Assembly: GCF_000152725.1 (NCBI RefSeq)
Contig: NZ_CH724131.1
Span: 337,846 to 401,845 of the forward strand
Source: Pseudooceanicola batsensis HTCC2597
GTDB lineage: Bacteria; Pseudomonadota; Alphaproteobacteria; Rhodobacterales; Rhodobacteraceae
DNA length: 64,000 nt
Direction of reading: 5' to 3'
Part shown: positions 6,467 to 19,734 of the stretch, piece by piece
Layout: each line of letters begins with the position of its first letter
How positions within the stretch are numbered: the first letter of the stretch is position 1
Program-made: the position numbers and the translations under genes
The notes under the pieces: generated by a model
What the model was told of the DNA's origin: nothing
Database searches by the model: none
The model's input: only the letters and a program-made list of their open reading frames with translations

Positions 6467-8818
6467 TTGCACGGGTCGACACACCAAGCGCACGGACGAA
6501 GACCGGCCTCCGCGGGGCCGGAGGCCGGTCCCTCCTGGCCGGACGTGCTGGCGCGACGGCGGGTCTCGATGGCTCTCCTGCTGGCGGCCCTCCCGCTGCT
6601 GGCGGTGGCGCAATTCGCGCCCAGCGATCCCCTTTCGCGGGCCTGGACCTTGTTTTTCGTGGCCGCCGCGGCGACCCTGCTCGTCATATCCGGCGGAATC
6701 GCGCTCCGGGTCGTCTGGCGATCCGGCGTGGCGGCCGCCGACAAGGACGAGGAGGCGATGGACGGCATACTCGACGCCCTGCCCGGGCCGGCGCTGGTCA
6801 CGACCCGAGAGCTCGACCTCGTCGAAGCCAATGCCGCCGCGCGTGACAGCATCCTCGCGCCGGGTCCCGGCACGCAGGCGGGGCGGCCGGACATCCCCGC
6901 CGAACTTGCCGCGGCCATGGCCGACATGGCGGATCCCGCGGCAAGGCACCACCCGAGCCGGAGCCGCGAGGTAACGGCCGCCGGCAAGACCTGGACGCTC
7001 ATGTCGCGCCGTCTCGGAGAGAACCGGCTGCTCTGGCAGTTCGCCCCGGCCGAAGACGCGACGGGCCCGGCCGGGGAGCCGCCCATCCTGACCCTCGATC
7101 CGAGGGGCGCGATCCTCGAGGAGAACGACCCGGCGCGCAGGCTGTTCGGTGCGGGGGGCGCCACGGCCCTTGCCGACCTCTTCCTGGGCTCCGTGCCCTC
7201 TCCGGGGCGGAGCGGCCGCGTTCGCACGCCTTCGGGCGAGCGGCCGGTGCTGCTGACGGAATGGCCGACAGACGAGGGCAAGGCCGTCGCCCTGATCCCG
7301 CTCGCACCCGGACCCGAGACAGACGGCGGCGGAACGCATTGGGATCACTTCGAGAACCTGCCCGTGCCGCTGCTCTGGATCAGCCCCGAAGGCCGGGTTC
7401 AGCGGGCCAACCGCAATGCCGTGCACCTCATCGGTCCCGGCTGCCGGTCCGGCGCCCATCTCCGCGATCTGACCGAGGGGCTGGGCCGTCCGATTTCGGA
7501 CTGGCTGGACGAGGCGAAGTCGGGTCACCGGGCCAACAGCCCCGAATTCCTGCGCGTCACCGGTTCGGACAGCGAGACCTTCGTGCAGATCACCCTCAAG
7601 CCCCTCGCCGACGGCGAAGAGACCTCGCTCCTGGCGGTGCTGAACGATGCCACCGAACTCAAGACCCTCGAGGCGCAGTTCGTGCAGAGCCAGAAAATGC
7701 AGGCCATTGGCCAGCTCGCCGGCGGCGTGGCGCATGATTTCAACAACCTGCTGACGGCGATCTCGGGCCATTGCGACCTGCTCCTGCTGCGCCACGACCA
7801 GGGCGACCCGGAATATGCCGATCTCATGCAGATCAACCAGAACGCCAACCGTGCCGCCGCTCTGGTCAATCAGCTGCTGGCCTTTTCGCGCAAGCAGACG
7901 CTACGCCCCGAAGAGGTCGACCTGCGCGAGACGATCTCGGATCTGACGCACCTCCTCAACCGCCTCGTGGGCGAGAAGGTGACCCTCTCATTCAGCCACG
8001 ACCCCGTCCTGAACGCGATCCGGGCCGACAAGCGCCAGCTCGAACAGGTGCTGATGAACCTCGTCGTCAACGCCCGCGACGCCATCAGCGGCACCGGCGA
8101 GATCCGCATCGTGACGGAAGGGGTCGCCCTGGACGCCGCCCAGGTCCGCGACAGGGCGACCATCCCGCCCGGCGATTATGTCTCGGTCAAGGTGATCGAC
8201 ACCGGCTGCGGCATCCCCCCCGACAAGCTCTCGAAGGTCTTCGAACCCTTCTACACCACCAAGCGCGTCGGCGAGGGCACCGGGCTCGGCCTGTCCACCG
8301 CCTACGGGATCATCAAGCAGACCGGCGGCTACATCTTCGCCGACAGCGCGCCGGGGCAGGGGACATGCTTCACGCTTCTCTTCCGCGCCTTCAAGAGCGA
8401 CCGCGCGGTGATGGACGAACTCAAGCAGAGCGTGCAGACGGCGGCCCGCCATGCCGACGGCGTGGTCCTGCTGGTCGAGGACGAGGCACCGGTGCGCGCC
8501 TTCGCCTCGCGCGCCCTGCGCCTGCGCGGCTACACGGTTCTCGAGGCCGAGAGCGGCGAGGAGGCGCTCGAGATTCTCGAAGACGGCGATCTCACCGTCG
8601 ACATCTTCGTCACCGACGTCGTCATGCCAGGGATGGACGGCCCCACCTGGGTCCGCGAGGCGCTGGAAACCCGTCCCGAGGCCAGCGTGATCTTCGTCTC
8701 GGGCTATGCCGAGGAGCATTTCGGCGACGCCCAGTCGAAGATCCCCAACTCGGTCTTCCTGCCCAAACCCTTCTCGCTCAGCGAACTGACGCGGACGGTG
8801 CAGGGACTGCCCCGTTAG
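6467..8818 (+). CDS. cckA: Cell-cycle hybrid histidine kinase CckA
   Basis: Membrane hybrid kinase/phosphatase at the head of the CckA-ChpT-CtrA phosphorelay. From the TTG at 6467 it is 783 residues: two membrane segments at about 35-80, two degenerate PAS-like regions, a dimerisation domain with H423 in GGVAHDFNNLLTAISGH, an ATPase domain (NLVVNARDAI, DTGCGIP, GEGTGLGLSTAYGI), and a C-terminal receiver with phospho-acceptor D717 (FVTDVVMPGMDG). The start is inferred: no ATG fits, and the TTG follows a G-rich stretch, so an internal ATG near 6570 is an alternative. A perfect CtrA box lies upstream. sciP and ctrA lie 35 kb away in this window. The stop overlaps the convergent sulfotransferase. 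Confidence 0.93.
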   Translation: MHGSTHQAHGRRPASAGPEAGPSWPDVLARRRVSMALLLAALPLLAVAQFAPSDPLSRAWTLFFVAAAATLLVISGGIALRVVWRSGVAAADKDEEAMDGILDALPGPALVTTRELDLVEANAAARDSILAPGPGTQAGRPDIPAELAAAMADMADPAARHHPSRSREVTAAGKTWTLMSRRLGENRLLWQFAPAEDATGPAGEPPILTLDPRGAILEENDPARRLFGAGGATALADLFLGSVPSPGRSGRVRTPSGERPVLLTEWPTDEGKAVALIPLAPGPETDGGGTHWDHFENLPVPLLWISPEGRVQRANRNAVHLIGPGCRSGAHLRDLTEGLGRPISDWLDEAKSGHRANSPEFLRVTGSDSETFVQITLKPLADGEETSLLAVLNDATELKTLEAQFVQSQKMQAIGQLAGGVAHDFNNLLTAISGHCDLLLLRHDQGDPEYADLMQINQNANRAAALVNQLLAFSRKQTLRPEEVDLRETISDLTHLLNRLVGEKVTLSFSHDPVLNAIRADKRQLEQVLMNLVVNARDAISGTGEIRIVTEGVALDAAQVRDRATIPPGDYVSVKVIDTGCGIPPDKLSKVFEPFYTTKRVGEGTGLGLSTAYGIIKQTGGYIFADSAPGQGTCFTLLFRAFKSDRAVMDELKQSVQTAARHADGVVLLVEDEAPVRAFASRALRLRGYTVLEAESGEEALEILEDGDLTVDIFVTDVVMPGMDGPTWVREALETRPEASVIFVSGYAEEHFGDAQSKIPNSVFLPKPFSLSELTRTVQGLPR

Positions 8819-9405
8819 ATGCTGTCGTAAAGCGCGAACTCCGCCGCGCGTTTTCGCCGCAGCCGGTCTTCGGTCTCCGGCGACAGGACGAGCGGCATGT
8901 CCGGCGAGACGTTCTCGCGGGTGAGCGTGATCCCGCGCTCCAGCCGCTCTTCCAGGAATCGGTGCAGACCGGCCTGATCGTCATAGCGGAAGAACCGGGT
9001 CACGCGGGTGCCGTTGCCCGCCGGCTCGACGAACTTGGCCTGGCTGCCCACATTGGCGAATCCCGGACGGTCCCCGCGGCAGTAGGCGGCAACGAACTCG
9101 TCAAAACTTACATCGTATGTATTGTTCGGCCGGCCCGCCATGAACGGCCGTCGCCGGTAACGGTACCAGCTTCCCAGCCAGGAGACGGGTTCGCGGATCA
9201 CGGCCATCACATCCATCTCGTCCGAAACGAATTTTTCCAGCATCGGACGGAAGAACCGGTTGTAGCGGAAAACCGGCGCGTGCTTGAGCTCGGGCGGGTC
9301 GTTCACCACGATATCCGCCACCGGCCCGAGCGCCTTTTCCCAGGCCGTCGTCCCGGTCTTCGGCACCGAGAGGAACACCAGCCGGGCCTTGGCAAATACC
9401 AGCAA
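8815..9405 (-). CDS. Sulfotransferase-family protein
   Basis: A 196-residue protein with the PAPS-binding features of sulfotransferases: FLSVPKTGTTAWEKAL at the N-terminus (5'-phosphosulfate loop) and VIREPVSWLGSWYRYRRR near residue 80 (3'-phosphate site). The TTG at 9405 is preferred because GGAGG lies 5 bases upstream and it gives the MLVFAKARLVFL start usual for this family; a GTG nine codons upstream has its Shine-Dalgarno too close. The acceptor molecule is unknown. It is convergent with cckA and divergent from recA, sharing the region with the recA LexA box. Confidence 0.75.
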   Translation of the reverse strand: MLVFAKARLVFLSVPKTGTTAWEKALGPVADIVVNDPPELKHAPVFRYNRFFRPMLEKFVSDEMDVMAVIREPVSWLGSWYRYRRRPFMAGRPNNTYDVSFDEFVAAYCRGDRPGFANVGSQAKFVEPAGNGTRVTRFFRYDDQAGLHRFLEERLERGITLTRENVSPDMPLVLSPETEDRLRRKRAAEFALYDSI

Positions 9406-9506
9406 ATCAACCTCCGAAGCTGCGTCAACCACTCCTTAACCAGACTCGGGAAGAGTGTCAGTCGGAAAGATTTATATTGAAATGTTCTTCTTTTGGTCTC
9501 ATATCG

Positions 9507-9521
9507 GAACAAGAGGCGAAC
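9507..9521 (+). promoter_or_regulatory. LexA (SOS) box upstream of recA
   Basis: GAAC at 9507, seven bases, GAAC at 9518. This direct repeat is the established LexA operator form of alphaproteobacteria such as Rhodobacter. It lies 54 bases before the recA ATG. Confidence 0.85.
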
Positions 9522-9574
9522 AAACGGCGGTGATTGCTGCCGGAAATCGGGTATGAAATAAGGGGCTGAACCAG

Positions 9575-10654
<1,080 letters not shown>

Positions 10655-10678
10655 GACCAGCGGCCCCGGATCACGGCG

Positions 10679-10709
10679 GGCGGCCCAGGCGGGCCGCCTC
10701 TGCCGTTTT
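10679..10709 (+). terminator. Possible rho-independent terminator after recA
   Basis: Perfect 8-bp stem GGCGGCCC/GGGCCGCC with loop AGGC, followed after a few bases by TTTT. It begins 25 bases past the recA stop. Confidence 0.6.
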
Positions 10710-10854
10710 CGCGCCCCTCTGCGCCACCGTCCGGACCGCAGCGCCGGTCGGCAGCCAAGCCCTGCCGCCGACCCCGGCAGGAACCGAAGGCGGCGCGAGG
10801 AATTGACCTAGGACCCCGCCGCCCCGGCGGGCGGGGACTCACGGCCGGAGGAAC

Positions 10855-11499
10855 ATGTCGAAGTTCAACTCAGTGGAACGGCGCATCGTCGTCGGCTCGC
10901 GCTACCTGACGGGCGCGGCGGTCATCGGTTCGCTCGCCGGGTCGGTCCTGATGTTCGGACTCGGGCTCTTCAACATCTATCTGGCCTTCGCCGGCGGTCT
11001 CGAACTGCCGGACGAGGGCGAAAGCTATGGCGCGCAATCCGTGATCAGCGTGATCGAGGCGCTGGACCGTTTCCTCATCGGCATCGTGCTGCTCTATTTC
11101 GCCTACGGGGTCTACACGCTCTTCCTGCATCCCGAGCGCTCGCGCGAGGAACTGGCGCTGCCGGATTGGCTCCGGGTCCGCCAGATCGGCCAGCTCAAGC
11201 AGGTGGTGGCCGAGGTGATCATCGTCGTGCTCTTCGTGCTGTTCCTGCGGGTGGCGCTCCAGGCCTTTCACAGCCCCGGAATATCGCTGGAAATCAACCA
11301 GATCGCGACCCTTCTGGTCCTGCCGGTCAGCGTCGTCCTGCTGGCGCTAGCCCTGCGGCTCGTCCAGCTTCATCCCAAGCCCGAGGCCGCCGAGGAAGAG
11401 CCCGGACCGCAGGCGGCGACCCCGGATCCCGAGGGGGAAAAGCCCGAGGACAGGCACGATAAGCCAGAGGCTGTGGACACCAAGGCCCGGCACGGCTAA
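10855..11499 (+). CDS. UPF0114/YqhA-family membrane protein
   Basis: A 214-residue inner-membrane protein. The core (about 1-170) has hydrophobic segments near residues 22-45, 70-87, 118-138 and 145-165 and matches the YqhA/UPF0114 family pattern ([40 protein letters not shown]). The C-terminal 40 residues are a charged, proline/glutamate-rich tail. GGAGGAAC precedes the ATG. Function is not established for the family. It sits between recA and alaS on the same strand. Confidence 0.8.
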   Translation: MSKFNSVERRIVVGSRYLTGAAVIGSLAGSVLMFGLGLFNIYLAFAGGLELPDEGESYGAQSVISVIEALDRFLIGIVLLYFAYGVYTLFLHPERSREELALPDWLRVRQIGQLKQVVAEVIIVVLFVLFLRVALQAFHSPGISLEINQIATLLVLPVSVVLLALALRLVQLHPKPEAAEEEPGPQAATPDPEGEKPEDRHDKPEAVDTKARHG

Positions 11500-11546
11500 A
11501 TCGGGCGGACGCTTGCCCGTCCTTCCCGTCTGCCAAGGTGCCCGAC

Positions 11547-14225
11547 ATGCAGAGCCTGAACGACATCCGTTCGACCTTTCTGAACTATTTCAAGAGGCAG
11601 GGACACGAGATCGTCCCGTCGAGCCCGCTCGTCCCCCGCAACGACCCCACCCTGATGTTCGCGAACTCCGGCATGGTGCAGTTCAAGAACCTTTTCACCG
11701 GGGTCGAGACCCGCGACTATTCTCGCGCCACCACCGCCCAGAAATGCGTCCGCGCCGGCGGCAAGCACAACGACCTCGACAATGTGGGCTATACCGCCCG
11801 GCACCATACCTTCTTTGAAATGCTGGGAAATTTCAGCTTCGGCGACTATTTCAAGTCCGAGGCCATCCCCTTTGCCTGGGAACTGGTGACGAAGGAACTC
11901 GGCATTCCCAAGGACAGGCTTCTGGTCACTGTCTATCACACGGATGACGAGGCGGCCGATATCTGGAAAAAGGTCGCCGGCCTCCCGGACGACCGGATCA
12001 TCCGCATCCCGACCGCCGACAACTTCTGGCAGATGGGCCCGACCGGCCCCTGCGGTCCCTGCACCGAGATCTTCTTCGACCACGGCGACAAGTTCTGGGG
12101 TGGCCCTCCGGGAAGCCCGGAGGAAGACGGCGACCGGTTCATCGAGATCTGGAACCTCGTCTTCATGCAGTACGAGCAGTTCGAGGATGGCACCCGCCGC
12201 GAACTGGACGCGCAGAGCATCGACACCGGCATGGGCATCGAACGGGTGGCCGCGTTGCTGCAGGGCACCAACGACAACTATGCCACCGACCTGATGCGCG
12301 CGCTGATCGAGGCGTCGGCGCATCAGACCTCCTCGGAGCCGGACGGGCCGGGCAAGACCCATCACCGGGTGATCGCGGACCATCTGCGGTCGACCTCCTT
12401 CCTGATCGCGGACGGCGTGATGCCGTCGAACGACGGGCGCGGCTATGTCCTGCGCCGGATCATGCGCCGCGCCATGCGCCACGCGCATCTGCTGGGCGCG
12501 CAGGATCCGCTGATGCACCGGCTGGTGCCGGAACTCGTCCGGCAGATGGGCGAGGCCTATCCCGAACTGCGCCAGGCCCAGGCCCTGATCGAAGAGACGC
12601 TGAAGCTCGAGGAGACGCGCTTTCGCCAGACGCTGGACCGCGGGCTCAAGCTGTTGGACGACGAGCTTTCCGGCCTGCCCGAGGATGCGGCGCTGCCGGG
12701 CGAGGCCGCGTTCAAGCTGTATGACACCTACGGCTTCCCGCTCGACCTCACCCAGGACGCCCTGCGCGAAAAGGGCCGCACGGTCGATACCGAAGGCTTC
12801 GACAGCGCCATGGCCGAACAGAAGGCCAAGGCGCGCGCCGCCTGGGCGGGGTCGGGCGAAAGCGCCGACCTGAGCGTCTGGTTCGACCTGGCCGACCAGC
12901 ATGGCGCCACGGATTTCCTGGGCTACGACACCGAAACCGCCGAGGGCCAGATCCTCGCGCTGATCCGGGACGGTGAGCAGGTCGAGGAACTGAAAAGCGG
13001 CGAACAGGGCTGGATCGTCACCAACCAGACCCCCTTCTACGGCGAGGCCGGCGGTCAGGTCGGGGATACGGGCTGGATCCGCCGGCTGGAGAACGAGGAC
13101 GAGATCGCCACGGTCACCGATACCCAGAAGATGGGGGCGGGGCGGATCTATGCCCACAATGTCACCATCGACCAAGGCAGCTTCCGCGCCTCCGACGCCG
13201 TCGCGCTCGAGGTCGATCATGGCCGCCGCGCCACGATCCGCGCCAACCACTCCGCGACGCACCTGCTGCACGAAGCCCTGCGCGAAGCGCTCGGCGATCA
13301 TGTGGCGCAGCGGGGTTCGCTGAACGCGCCCGACCGGCTGCGGTTCGACTTCAGCCATTCCGCCGCGCTCTCACCCGAGGAGCTGGCCCGGATCGAACGC
13401 GACGTGAACGCCTTCATCCGGCAGAACACGCCGGTCGAGACGCGCATCATGACGCCTGACGATGCGCGCGGCCTGGGGGCGCAGGCGCTCTTCGGCGAAA
13501 AGTACGGCGACGAGGTGCGGGTGGTCTCGATGGGCCAAAAGGCGACCGGGAAGGGCGCCGGGGGCAACACCTATTCGATCGAGCTCTGCGGCGGCACCCA
13601 TGTGGCCCGCACCGGCGACATCGGCGCCTTTGCCCTGACCTCGGAAACCGCCTCTTCGGCCGGCGTGCGCCGGATCGAGGCACTGACCGGCGAGGCGGCA
13701 CTGGCCGAGTTGCGCGGCCGCGACACGGCGCTGGCGCAGATCGAAGGGATGCTCAAGGCGACCGGCCCCGAGGTGGTGAGCCGCGTGAAGGCCATGATGG
13801 ACGAACGCCGTGCCCTGCAGAACGAAGTCGCGCAGCTGCGCCGCGACCTCGCCATGTCCGGTGGGGCGGGGCAGGGCGGCGGTGCCGAGACGCGCGAGAT
13901 CAACGGCGTGAAATTCCTCGCTCAGAGCCTCTCGGGCGTCTCCGGCAAGGATCTGCCGGCGCTGATCGACCAGTTCAAGGACCAGATCGGCTCGGGGGCG
14001 GTCCTGCTGATCGCCGATACCGGCGGCAAGGCGGCCGTGGCGGCCGGCGTGACCCCGGACCTGACCGACCGGCTGTCGGCCGTCGACCTCGTCCGCGCGG
14101 CCGTCCCGGAACTGGGCGGCAAGGGCGGCGGCGGACGCCCCGACATGGCCCAGGGCGGCGGCGCGGATGCGTCGAAGGCCGAGGCCGCGATCAAGGCCGC
14201 CGAGGCCGTATTGGGAGGAGATTGA
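11547..14225 (+). CDS. alaS: Alanyl-tRNA synthetase
   Basis: Charges tRNA-Ala and edits mischarged Ser/Gly. The 892-residue product is full length: class II aminoacylation core ([15 protein letters not shown] start, [20 protein letters not shown]), editing domain with zinc motif [12 protein letters not shown] and [13 protein letters not shown], and a C-terminal oligomerisation region ending in a Gly-rich stretch. The ATG at 11547 with AAGG 8 bases before it is favoured over an in-frame GTG at 11538. It is followed by the DUF1330 gene after 3 bases. Confidence 0.98.
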   Translation: MQSLNDIRSTFLNYFKRQGHEIVPSSPLVPRNDPTLMFANSGMVQFKNLFTGVETRDYSRATTAQKCVRAGGKHNDLDNVGYTARHHTFFEMLGNFSFGDYFKSEAIPFAWELVTKELGIPKDRLLVTVYHTDDEAADIWKKVAGLPDDRIIRIPTADNFWQMGPTGPCGPCTEIFFDHGDKFWGGPPGSPEEDGDRFIEIWNLVFMQYEQFEDGTRRELDAQSIDTGMGIERVAALLQGTNDNYATDLMRALIEASAHQTSSEPDGPGKTHHRVIADHLRSTSFLIADGVMPSNDGRGYVLRRIMRRAMRHAHLLGAQDPLMHRLVPELVRQMGEAYPELRQAQALIEETLKLEETRFRQTLDRGLKLLDDELSGLPEDAALPGEAAFKLYDTYGFPLDLTQDALREKGRTVDTEGFDSAMAEQKAKARAAWAGSGESADLSVWFDLADQHGATDFLGYDTETAEGQILALIRDGEQVEELKSGEQGWIVTNQTPFYGEAGGQVGDTGWIRRLENEDEIATVTDTQKMGAGRIYAHNVTIDQGSFRASDAVALEVDHGRRATIRANHSATHLLHEALREALGDHVAQRGSLNAPDRLRFDFSHSAALSPEELARIERDVNAFIRQNTPVETRIMTPDDARGLGAQALFGEKYGDEVRVVSMGQKATGKGAGGNTYSIELCGGTHVARTGDIGAFALTSETASSAGVRRIEALTGEAALAELRGRDTALAQIEGMLKATGPEVVSRVKAMMDERRALQNEVAQLRRDLAMSGGAGQGGGAETREINGVKFLAQSLSGVSGKDLPALIDQFKDQIGSGAVLLIADTGGKAAVAAGVTPDLTDRLSAVDLVRAAVPELGGKGGGGRPDMAQGGGADASKAEAAIKAAEAVLGGD

Positions 14226-14228
14226 ACC

Positions 14229-14516
14229 ATGCCTGCACTCTGGATTGCCCATGTCACCGTCACCGATGCCGAGGCATACGGGAAATATGCGGAACTTGCC
14301 GGACCGGCCATCGCCAAGCACGGCGGTGAATTCGTCGCCCGCGGCGGCCGTTTCGTGCAACTCGAAGGCAAGGAGCGCCCGCGCAACGTGGTCGCCCGGT
14401 TTCCGAGCGTCGAGGCGGCGGTCGAATGCTACAATTCGTCCGACTACCAGGCCGCGCTCGACCATGCCCGCGGCGCGAGCGAGCGCGAGCTGATGGTGGT
14501 CGAAACCTCGGAGTAG
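14229..14516 (+). CDS. DUF1330-family protein
   Basis: A 95-residue ferredoxin-like-fold protein of the DUF1330 family (YGKYAELAGPAIAKHGGEF, FPSVEAAVECYNSSDYQA). The ribosome binding site GGAGGA overlaps the end of alaS, so the two genes are probably cotranslated. The biochemical role of the family is unknown; dimeric alpha-beta barrel relatives bind small molecules. It is followed by the tandem hairpin array. Confidence 0.85.
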   Translation: MPALWIAHVTVTDAEAYGKYAELAGPAIAKHGGEFVARGGRFVQLEGKERPRNVVARFPSVEAAVECYNSSDYQAALDHARGASERELMVVETSE

Positions 14517-14517
14517 C

Positions 14518-14753
14518 GCGCCCGCGCCCCGGCCACCGCGCCGGGGCCCCGCGGGATCATCGCGGACTATTGGGGGGCGGAGAAGGCGCCCGCGCCCCGG
14601 CCACCGCGCCGGGGCCCCGCGGGATCATCGCGGACCATTGGGGGGGCGGAGAAGGCGCCCGCGCCCCGGCCACCGCGCCGGGGCCCCGCAGGATCATCGC
14701 GGACCATCGGGGCGCGGAGAAGGCGAAGGAGGCCCCGGCGCGGAGGCCGGGGC
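14518..14753 (+). repeat. Four tandem hairpins, period 68-69 bp
   Basis: Three nearly identical units start at 14518, 14586 and 14655. Each contains an 8-bp stem GCCCCGGC/GCCGGGGC with loop CACCGC (hairpins at 14526, 14594 and 14663). A fourth hairpin with the same stem but loop GCGGAG sits at 14732, again 69 bases on, in diverged flanks. Differences between units are few (ACTATTG/ACCATTG, one extra G, GCGGG/GCAGG). The array fills the gap between the convergent alaS-DUF1330 and VOC genes, so it may act as a bidirectional terminator block. It is not CRISPR: units are contiguous and there are no unique spacers. Confidence 0.9.
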
Positions 14754-14764
14754 AGATCCCGGTG

Positions 14765-15346
14765 TCAGTACGGGTCTTTCGGGCTGCGGTCCGACGACAG
14801 CGTATTCTGGCGCCGTTCCACCAGCAGCTCGATGGCATCGGCCAGGTGCACCTCGGCGATGTTGTAGTCGCCGCGCGCCACGCGAATGCGGTGCGCCTCG
14901 ATCATCACGTCCGCATGGGTGCAGCCGACCGGCGGTTCGAACCGGTAGCAGGCCAGCTCGATCAGCAGGCCCATGGGATCGGTGAAGTAGATCGAATCCA
15001 TGAACCCGCGGTCCTTGGGCCCGGAATGCCGGATGCCGCGTTCGTCCAGCCTTTCGACCGCCTGGCTCCACGTCGCCTTGGAGACGTTGAACGCGAGGTG
15101 ATGGACGCACCCCGCATCCGTCGGCGTCCGCCGCGGGTCGGGCTCGCGGTTCTCGTTGGTGAAGACCGTGATCAGCCGCCCGTCGCCGGGATCGAAATAG
15201 AGATGTCCCTCGTTCGGATCGTCTAGGTTCGGCTGGTCGAAGATGAAGGGCATGCCCAGCACCCCTTCCCAGAAGTCGATCGAGGTCTGCCGGTCCGCAC
15301 CGGTCAGCGTGATGTGATGCACGCCCTGGGTCTGAAGCTTGCGCAT
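14765..15346 (-). CDS. VOC/glyoxalase-fold protein
   Basis: A 193-residue vicinal-oxygen-chelate protein, metal dependent by family. It contains GVHHITLTGADRQTSIDFWE at the N-terminus and CVHHLAFNVSKATW near residue 100, each carrying a likely metal-binding His, and IYFTDPMGLLIELACY with the metal-ligand Glu. This suggests a dioxygenase- or glyoxalase-like enzyme of unknown substrate. AAGGAGG precedes the ATG at 15346. The gene faces the alaS unit across the tandem hairpin array. Confidence 0.82.
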   Translation of the reverse strand: MRKLQTQGVHHITLTGADRQTSIDFWEGVLGMPFIFDQPNLDDPNEGHLYFDPGDGRLITVFTNENREPDPRRTPTDAGCVHHLAFNVSKATWSQAVERLDERGIRHSGPKDRGFMDSIYFTDPMGLLIELACYRFEPPVGCTHADVMIEAHRIRVARGDYNIAEVHLADAIELLVERRQNTLSSDRSPKDPY

Positions 15347-15507
15347 GGCGTCGTCCTCCTTGGTCCGCGTTCAAGGATAGGCATTCGCCCCGCTTTTGCC
15401 ACCCGCGTACTCTGTGCGGCCGCGCGCGATGAGTGTTTGCGGGCAATCACGCTTGCCGGCGGCGGCGCGGGCGCCACCTATGCCCCAGATGCAGTAGCGG
15501 AGGTTTC

Positions 15508-16227
15508 ATGATCCGGCACCCCCTTGCCACCCGTCTCATCCGGCGCGTCGAGGCCGTCACGCTGGCGGTGATCATCGTGACGGCCGGGGCGCTCTGGGCC
15601 TTCGTGGCCCTGGCGTCCGAAATGCTCGAAGGCGATCTTCACGCGTTCGACGAGGCCATCCTTCTGGCCCTGCGCAACCCCGACGATCCGGCCGATCCGA
15701 TCGGCGGCGGGGCCGTCGAGATCGCGATGCGGGACCTGACCGCATTGGGCGGCGTGACGGTCCTGGCCCTCATATCGCTGACGGTTCTCTCGGTCCTCCT
15801 GCTGAAACGTCAGAGCGCCTCGGCGCTTCTGCTGAGCGCGGCGATTTCGGGCGGGCTGGCGGTGTCCACCGTCGCCAAGTCGACCTTTTCGCGGCCGCGG
15901 CCGGACCTGGTGCCCCATGGGGTCGACGCGGCGACGGCCTCGTTTCCCTCGGGGCATTCCATGATGGCGGCGGTCACCTACCTGACCCTGGCGGTCATGC
16001 TGACCCGCATCGAACGCCAGAGCGCGGTGCGGGCGCTCTATGTCGCGGTGGCGGCGCTCGTCACCATCCTCATCGGGGCCAGCCGGGTCTACATGGGCGT
16101 CCACTGGCCCTCGGACGTGCTGGCGGGCTGGACGCTCGGCGCCGCCTGGGCGCTCGGCCTCTGGCTGCTCGCCCGTCACCTGGCGCGTCGCGGCCGGATC
16201 GAGCCGGAAGAGCCGTGCGACGCCTGA
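15508..16227 (+). CDS. PAP2-family membrane phosphatase
   Basis: A 239-residue integral membrane phosphatase of the type-2 phosphatidic acid phosphatase family. The three family motifs are visible: KSTFSRPRPD, PSGHSMM with its catalytic His, and SRVYMGVHWPSDVLAGW, among about six hydrophobic segments. The likely substrate is a lipid phosphate such as phosphatidate or undecaprenyl diphosphate. GCGGAGG lies just before the ATG at 15508, which is favoured over an upstream in-frame ATG. It is convergent with typA. Confidence 0.88.
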   Translation: MIRHPLATRLIRRVEAVTLAVIIVTAGALWAFVALASEMLEGDLHAFDEAILLALRNPDDPADPIGGGAVEIAMRDLTALGGVTVLALISLTVLSVLLLKRQSASALLLSAAISGGLAVSTVAKSTFSRPRPDLVPHGVDAATASFPSGHSMMAAVTYLTLAVMLTRIERQSAVRALYVAVAALVTILIGASRVYMGVHWPSDVLAGWTLGAAWALGLWLLARHLARRGRIEPEEPCDA

Positions 16228-16246
16228 TCGCCGTGCCCTGCCTGCC

Positions 16247-18064
<1,818 letters not shown>

Positions 18065-18239
18065 GGGGCGTCCTTCGGATTGAATGGCGCCCGCGTACAA
18101 TGCATCTGCAGAAAAGGCTAGGGGGAAACGCGGCGGCAGGCGGCCGCCGGCCCGGGCCCGTCGGCGGGCCACAGCGTCCGGCCCGCGGTTTCGGGCCGGT
18201 CATGGGATGACGCGGGGCCGCGGCCCGCCGTTGCGAGGA

Positions 18240-18740
18240 TCAGAACGGGATTTCGTCGTCCAGATCGCGGTTCGATCCGCCACCGCCGCCGCCCGAGGAG
18301 CTGCCGCCATAGCCGCCGTCGCGGTCGTCGTAGCCGCCCGAGGAGCCGCCGCCATAGCTGCCGCCACCACCACCGCCGCCGCCTTCGCCGCGGCCGTCGA
18401 GCAGGGTGAGTTCACTGCGATAGGGGCGCAGCACCACTTCGGTGGAATAGCGGTCCTGCCCGGACTGGTCCTGCCATTTCCGGGTTTCCAGCTGGCCCTC
18501 GATATAGACCTTCGAGCCCTTGCGCAGGTACTGCTCGGCGATCCGGGCGAGGGGTTCCGAGAAGATGGCGACCGAGTGCCATTCCGTCCGCTCCCGACGT
18601 TCGCCGGTGTTGCGATCCTTCCAGTTCTCCGACGTGGCGATCCGCAGGTTGCAGACCTTGCCGCCGTTCTGGAACGACCGGACCTCGGGGTCGCGCCCCA
18701 GATTGCCCACGATAATCACCTTGTTCACCGATCCGGCCAT
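18240..18740 (-). CDS. ssb: Single-stranded DNA-binding protein
   Basis: Coats single-stranded DNA in replication, repair and recombination. The 166-residue product has an OB fold (about 1-110: [40 protein letters not shown]), a Gly/Ser/Tyr-rich flexible linker, and the acidic tip DDEIPF that recruits partner proteins such as RecG and RecQ. No LexA box is visible in its upstream region. Confidence 0.97.
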   Translation of the reverse strand: MAGSVNKVIIVGNLGRDPEVRSFQNGGKVCNLRIATSENWKDRNTGERRERTEWHSVAIFSEPLARIAEQYLRKGSKVYIEGQLETRKWQDQSGQDRYSTEVVLRPYRSELTLLDGRGEGGGGGGGGSYGGGSSGGYDDRDGGYGGSSSGGGGGGSNRDLDDEIPF

Positions 18741-18980
18741 GGCTGCCCCCTATGCAGATTCTACAGGTTTCGACGGTTACACCAGAGTGTCGCCAAAAGG
18801 TAAAGTTTTCGGAGAATGGGAACGGTCCGCCCGGAATGGCACCCGTCAGGGCCGATGCGCGGCCCTCCGCCGACGGTGCCGGGGCCCCGGAACCCGCCAA
18901 GTTTGCTGTGGCCAACCGGGGGCCGGGTTCTGTATGGTGCCCTGCGAAGGACGGACGCGGGACAACGGGGGACGGTTCTT

Positions 18981-19586
18981 TTGCGACAGGCCAGACGTGC
19001 GCTCATCATGGCGATCCTGACCGCAGGCGTGGCCATGCCCGAAATCGGGCTGGCGGATGTGCTGTCGTCGCGAAACCGCAGCCAGCTCTTCGGCACCCAG
19101 ACGAGCGTTCTGGATAACCGGGCCTCCCAGCAATACAACAACTCGGTCCGGCTGCAGCCGACCCGCGTGGTCACGCCTTCGAAATGGGGCGACGAAACCG
19201 TGAAGGCATGGCGCGGCCGGTATCGCGGTCCGCACCTCGCGACGGCCCGCGCCGCCGCGCGCCGCCACGGCATCCCCGAGGACCTGTTCCTGCGCCTCGT
19301 CCAGCAGGAAAGCGGCTGGAACGACAAGGCGCGGTCGCACAAGGGCGCGATCGGTCTGGCGCAGCTGATGCCGGCGACGGCCCGCTTCCTCGGCGTCAAC
19401 CCGCACGACCCGGGCGAGAACCTCGAAGGCGGGGCGCGGTATCTCGCGCAGCAGTACCGCAAGTTCAAGTCCTGGCGGCTGGCCCTCGCCGCCTACAACG
19501 CGGGGCCGATGGCCGTGCAGAAATACGACGGCGTGCCGCCCTACAAGGAAACCCGCAACTACGTCCGGATCATCTGGGGCAGCTGA
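18981..19586 (+). CDS. Lytic transglycosylase (SLT domain)
   Basis: Periplasmic enzyme that cleaves the MurNAc-GlcNAc bond of peptidoglycan. From the TTG at 18981 it is 201 residues: a signal sequence ([21 protein letters not shown]), a variable region, then an SLT domain with catalytic Glu in [28 protein letters not shown] and [11 protein letters not shown]. The start is inferred from a G-rich ribosome binding site; ATG at 19008 is a shorter alternative. It is divergent from ssb. Confidence 0.88.
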   Translation: MRQARRALIMAILTAGVAMPEIGLADVLSSRNRSQLFGTQTSVLDNRASQQYNNSVRLQPTRVVTPSKWGDETVKAWRGRYRGPHLATARAAARRHGIPEDLFLRLVQQESGWNDKARSHKGAIGLAQLMPATARFLGVNPHDPGENLEGGARYLAQQYRKFKSWRLALAAYNAGPMAVQKYDGVPPYKETRNYVRIIWGS

Positions 19587-19734
19587 GGCTTTCCGGACAC
19601 GGCCGGCCGGCCCCCCGCCCGGGGCCGGAACCTTCGACCCGGGCCGGGGTTTAAGTTCCACAACGCAAAGCGAATGCCTGTGCCAGGGCTGCCGGTCCCC
19701 GATGGCCGTCGCGCAGGCGTGAAAGGAACTGGAA

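Noticed and set aside
14518..14753. Tandem repeats considered as a CRISPR array
   Set aside because: Units of 68-69 bp are contiguous and near-identical throughout, with no unique spacers and no cas genes.
18178..18199. CCGGCCCG/CGGGCCGG hairpin between ssb and typA considered as a terminator
   Set aside because: A good stem but no T run on either strand, and both genes read through the same direction, so a terminator role is not supported.
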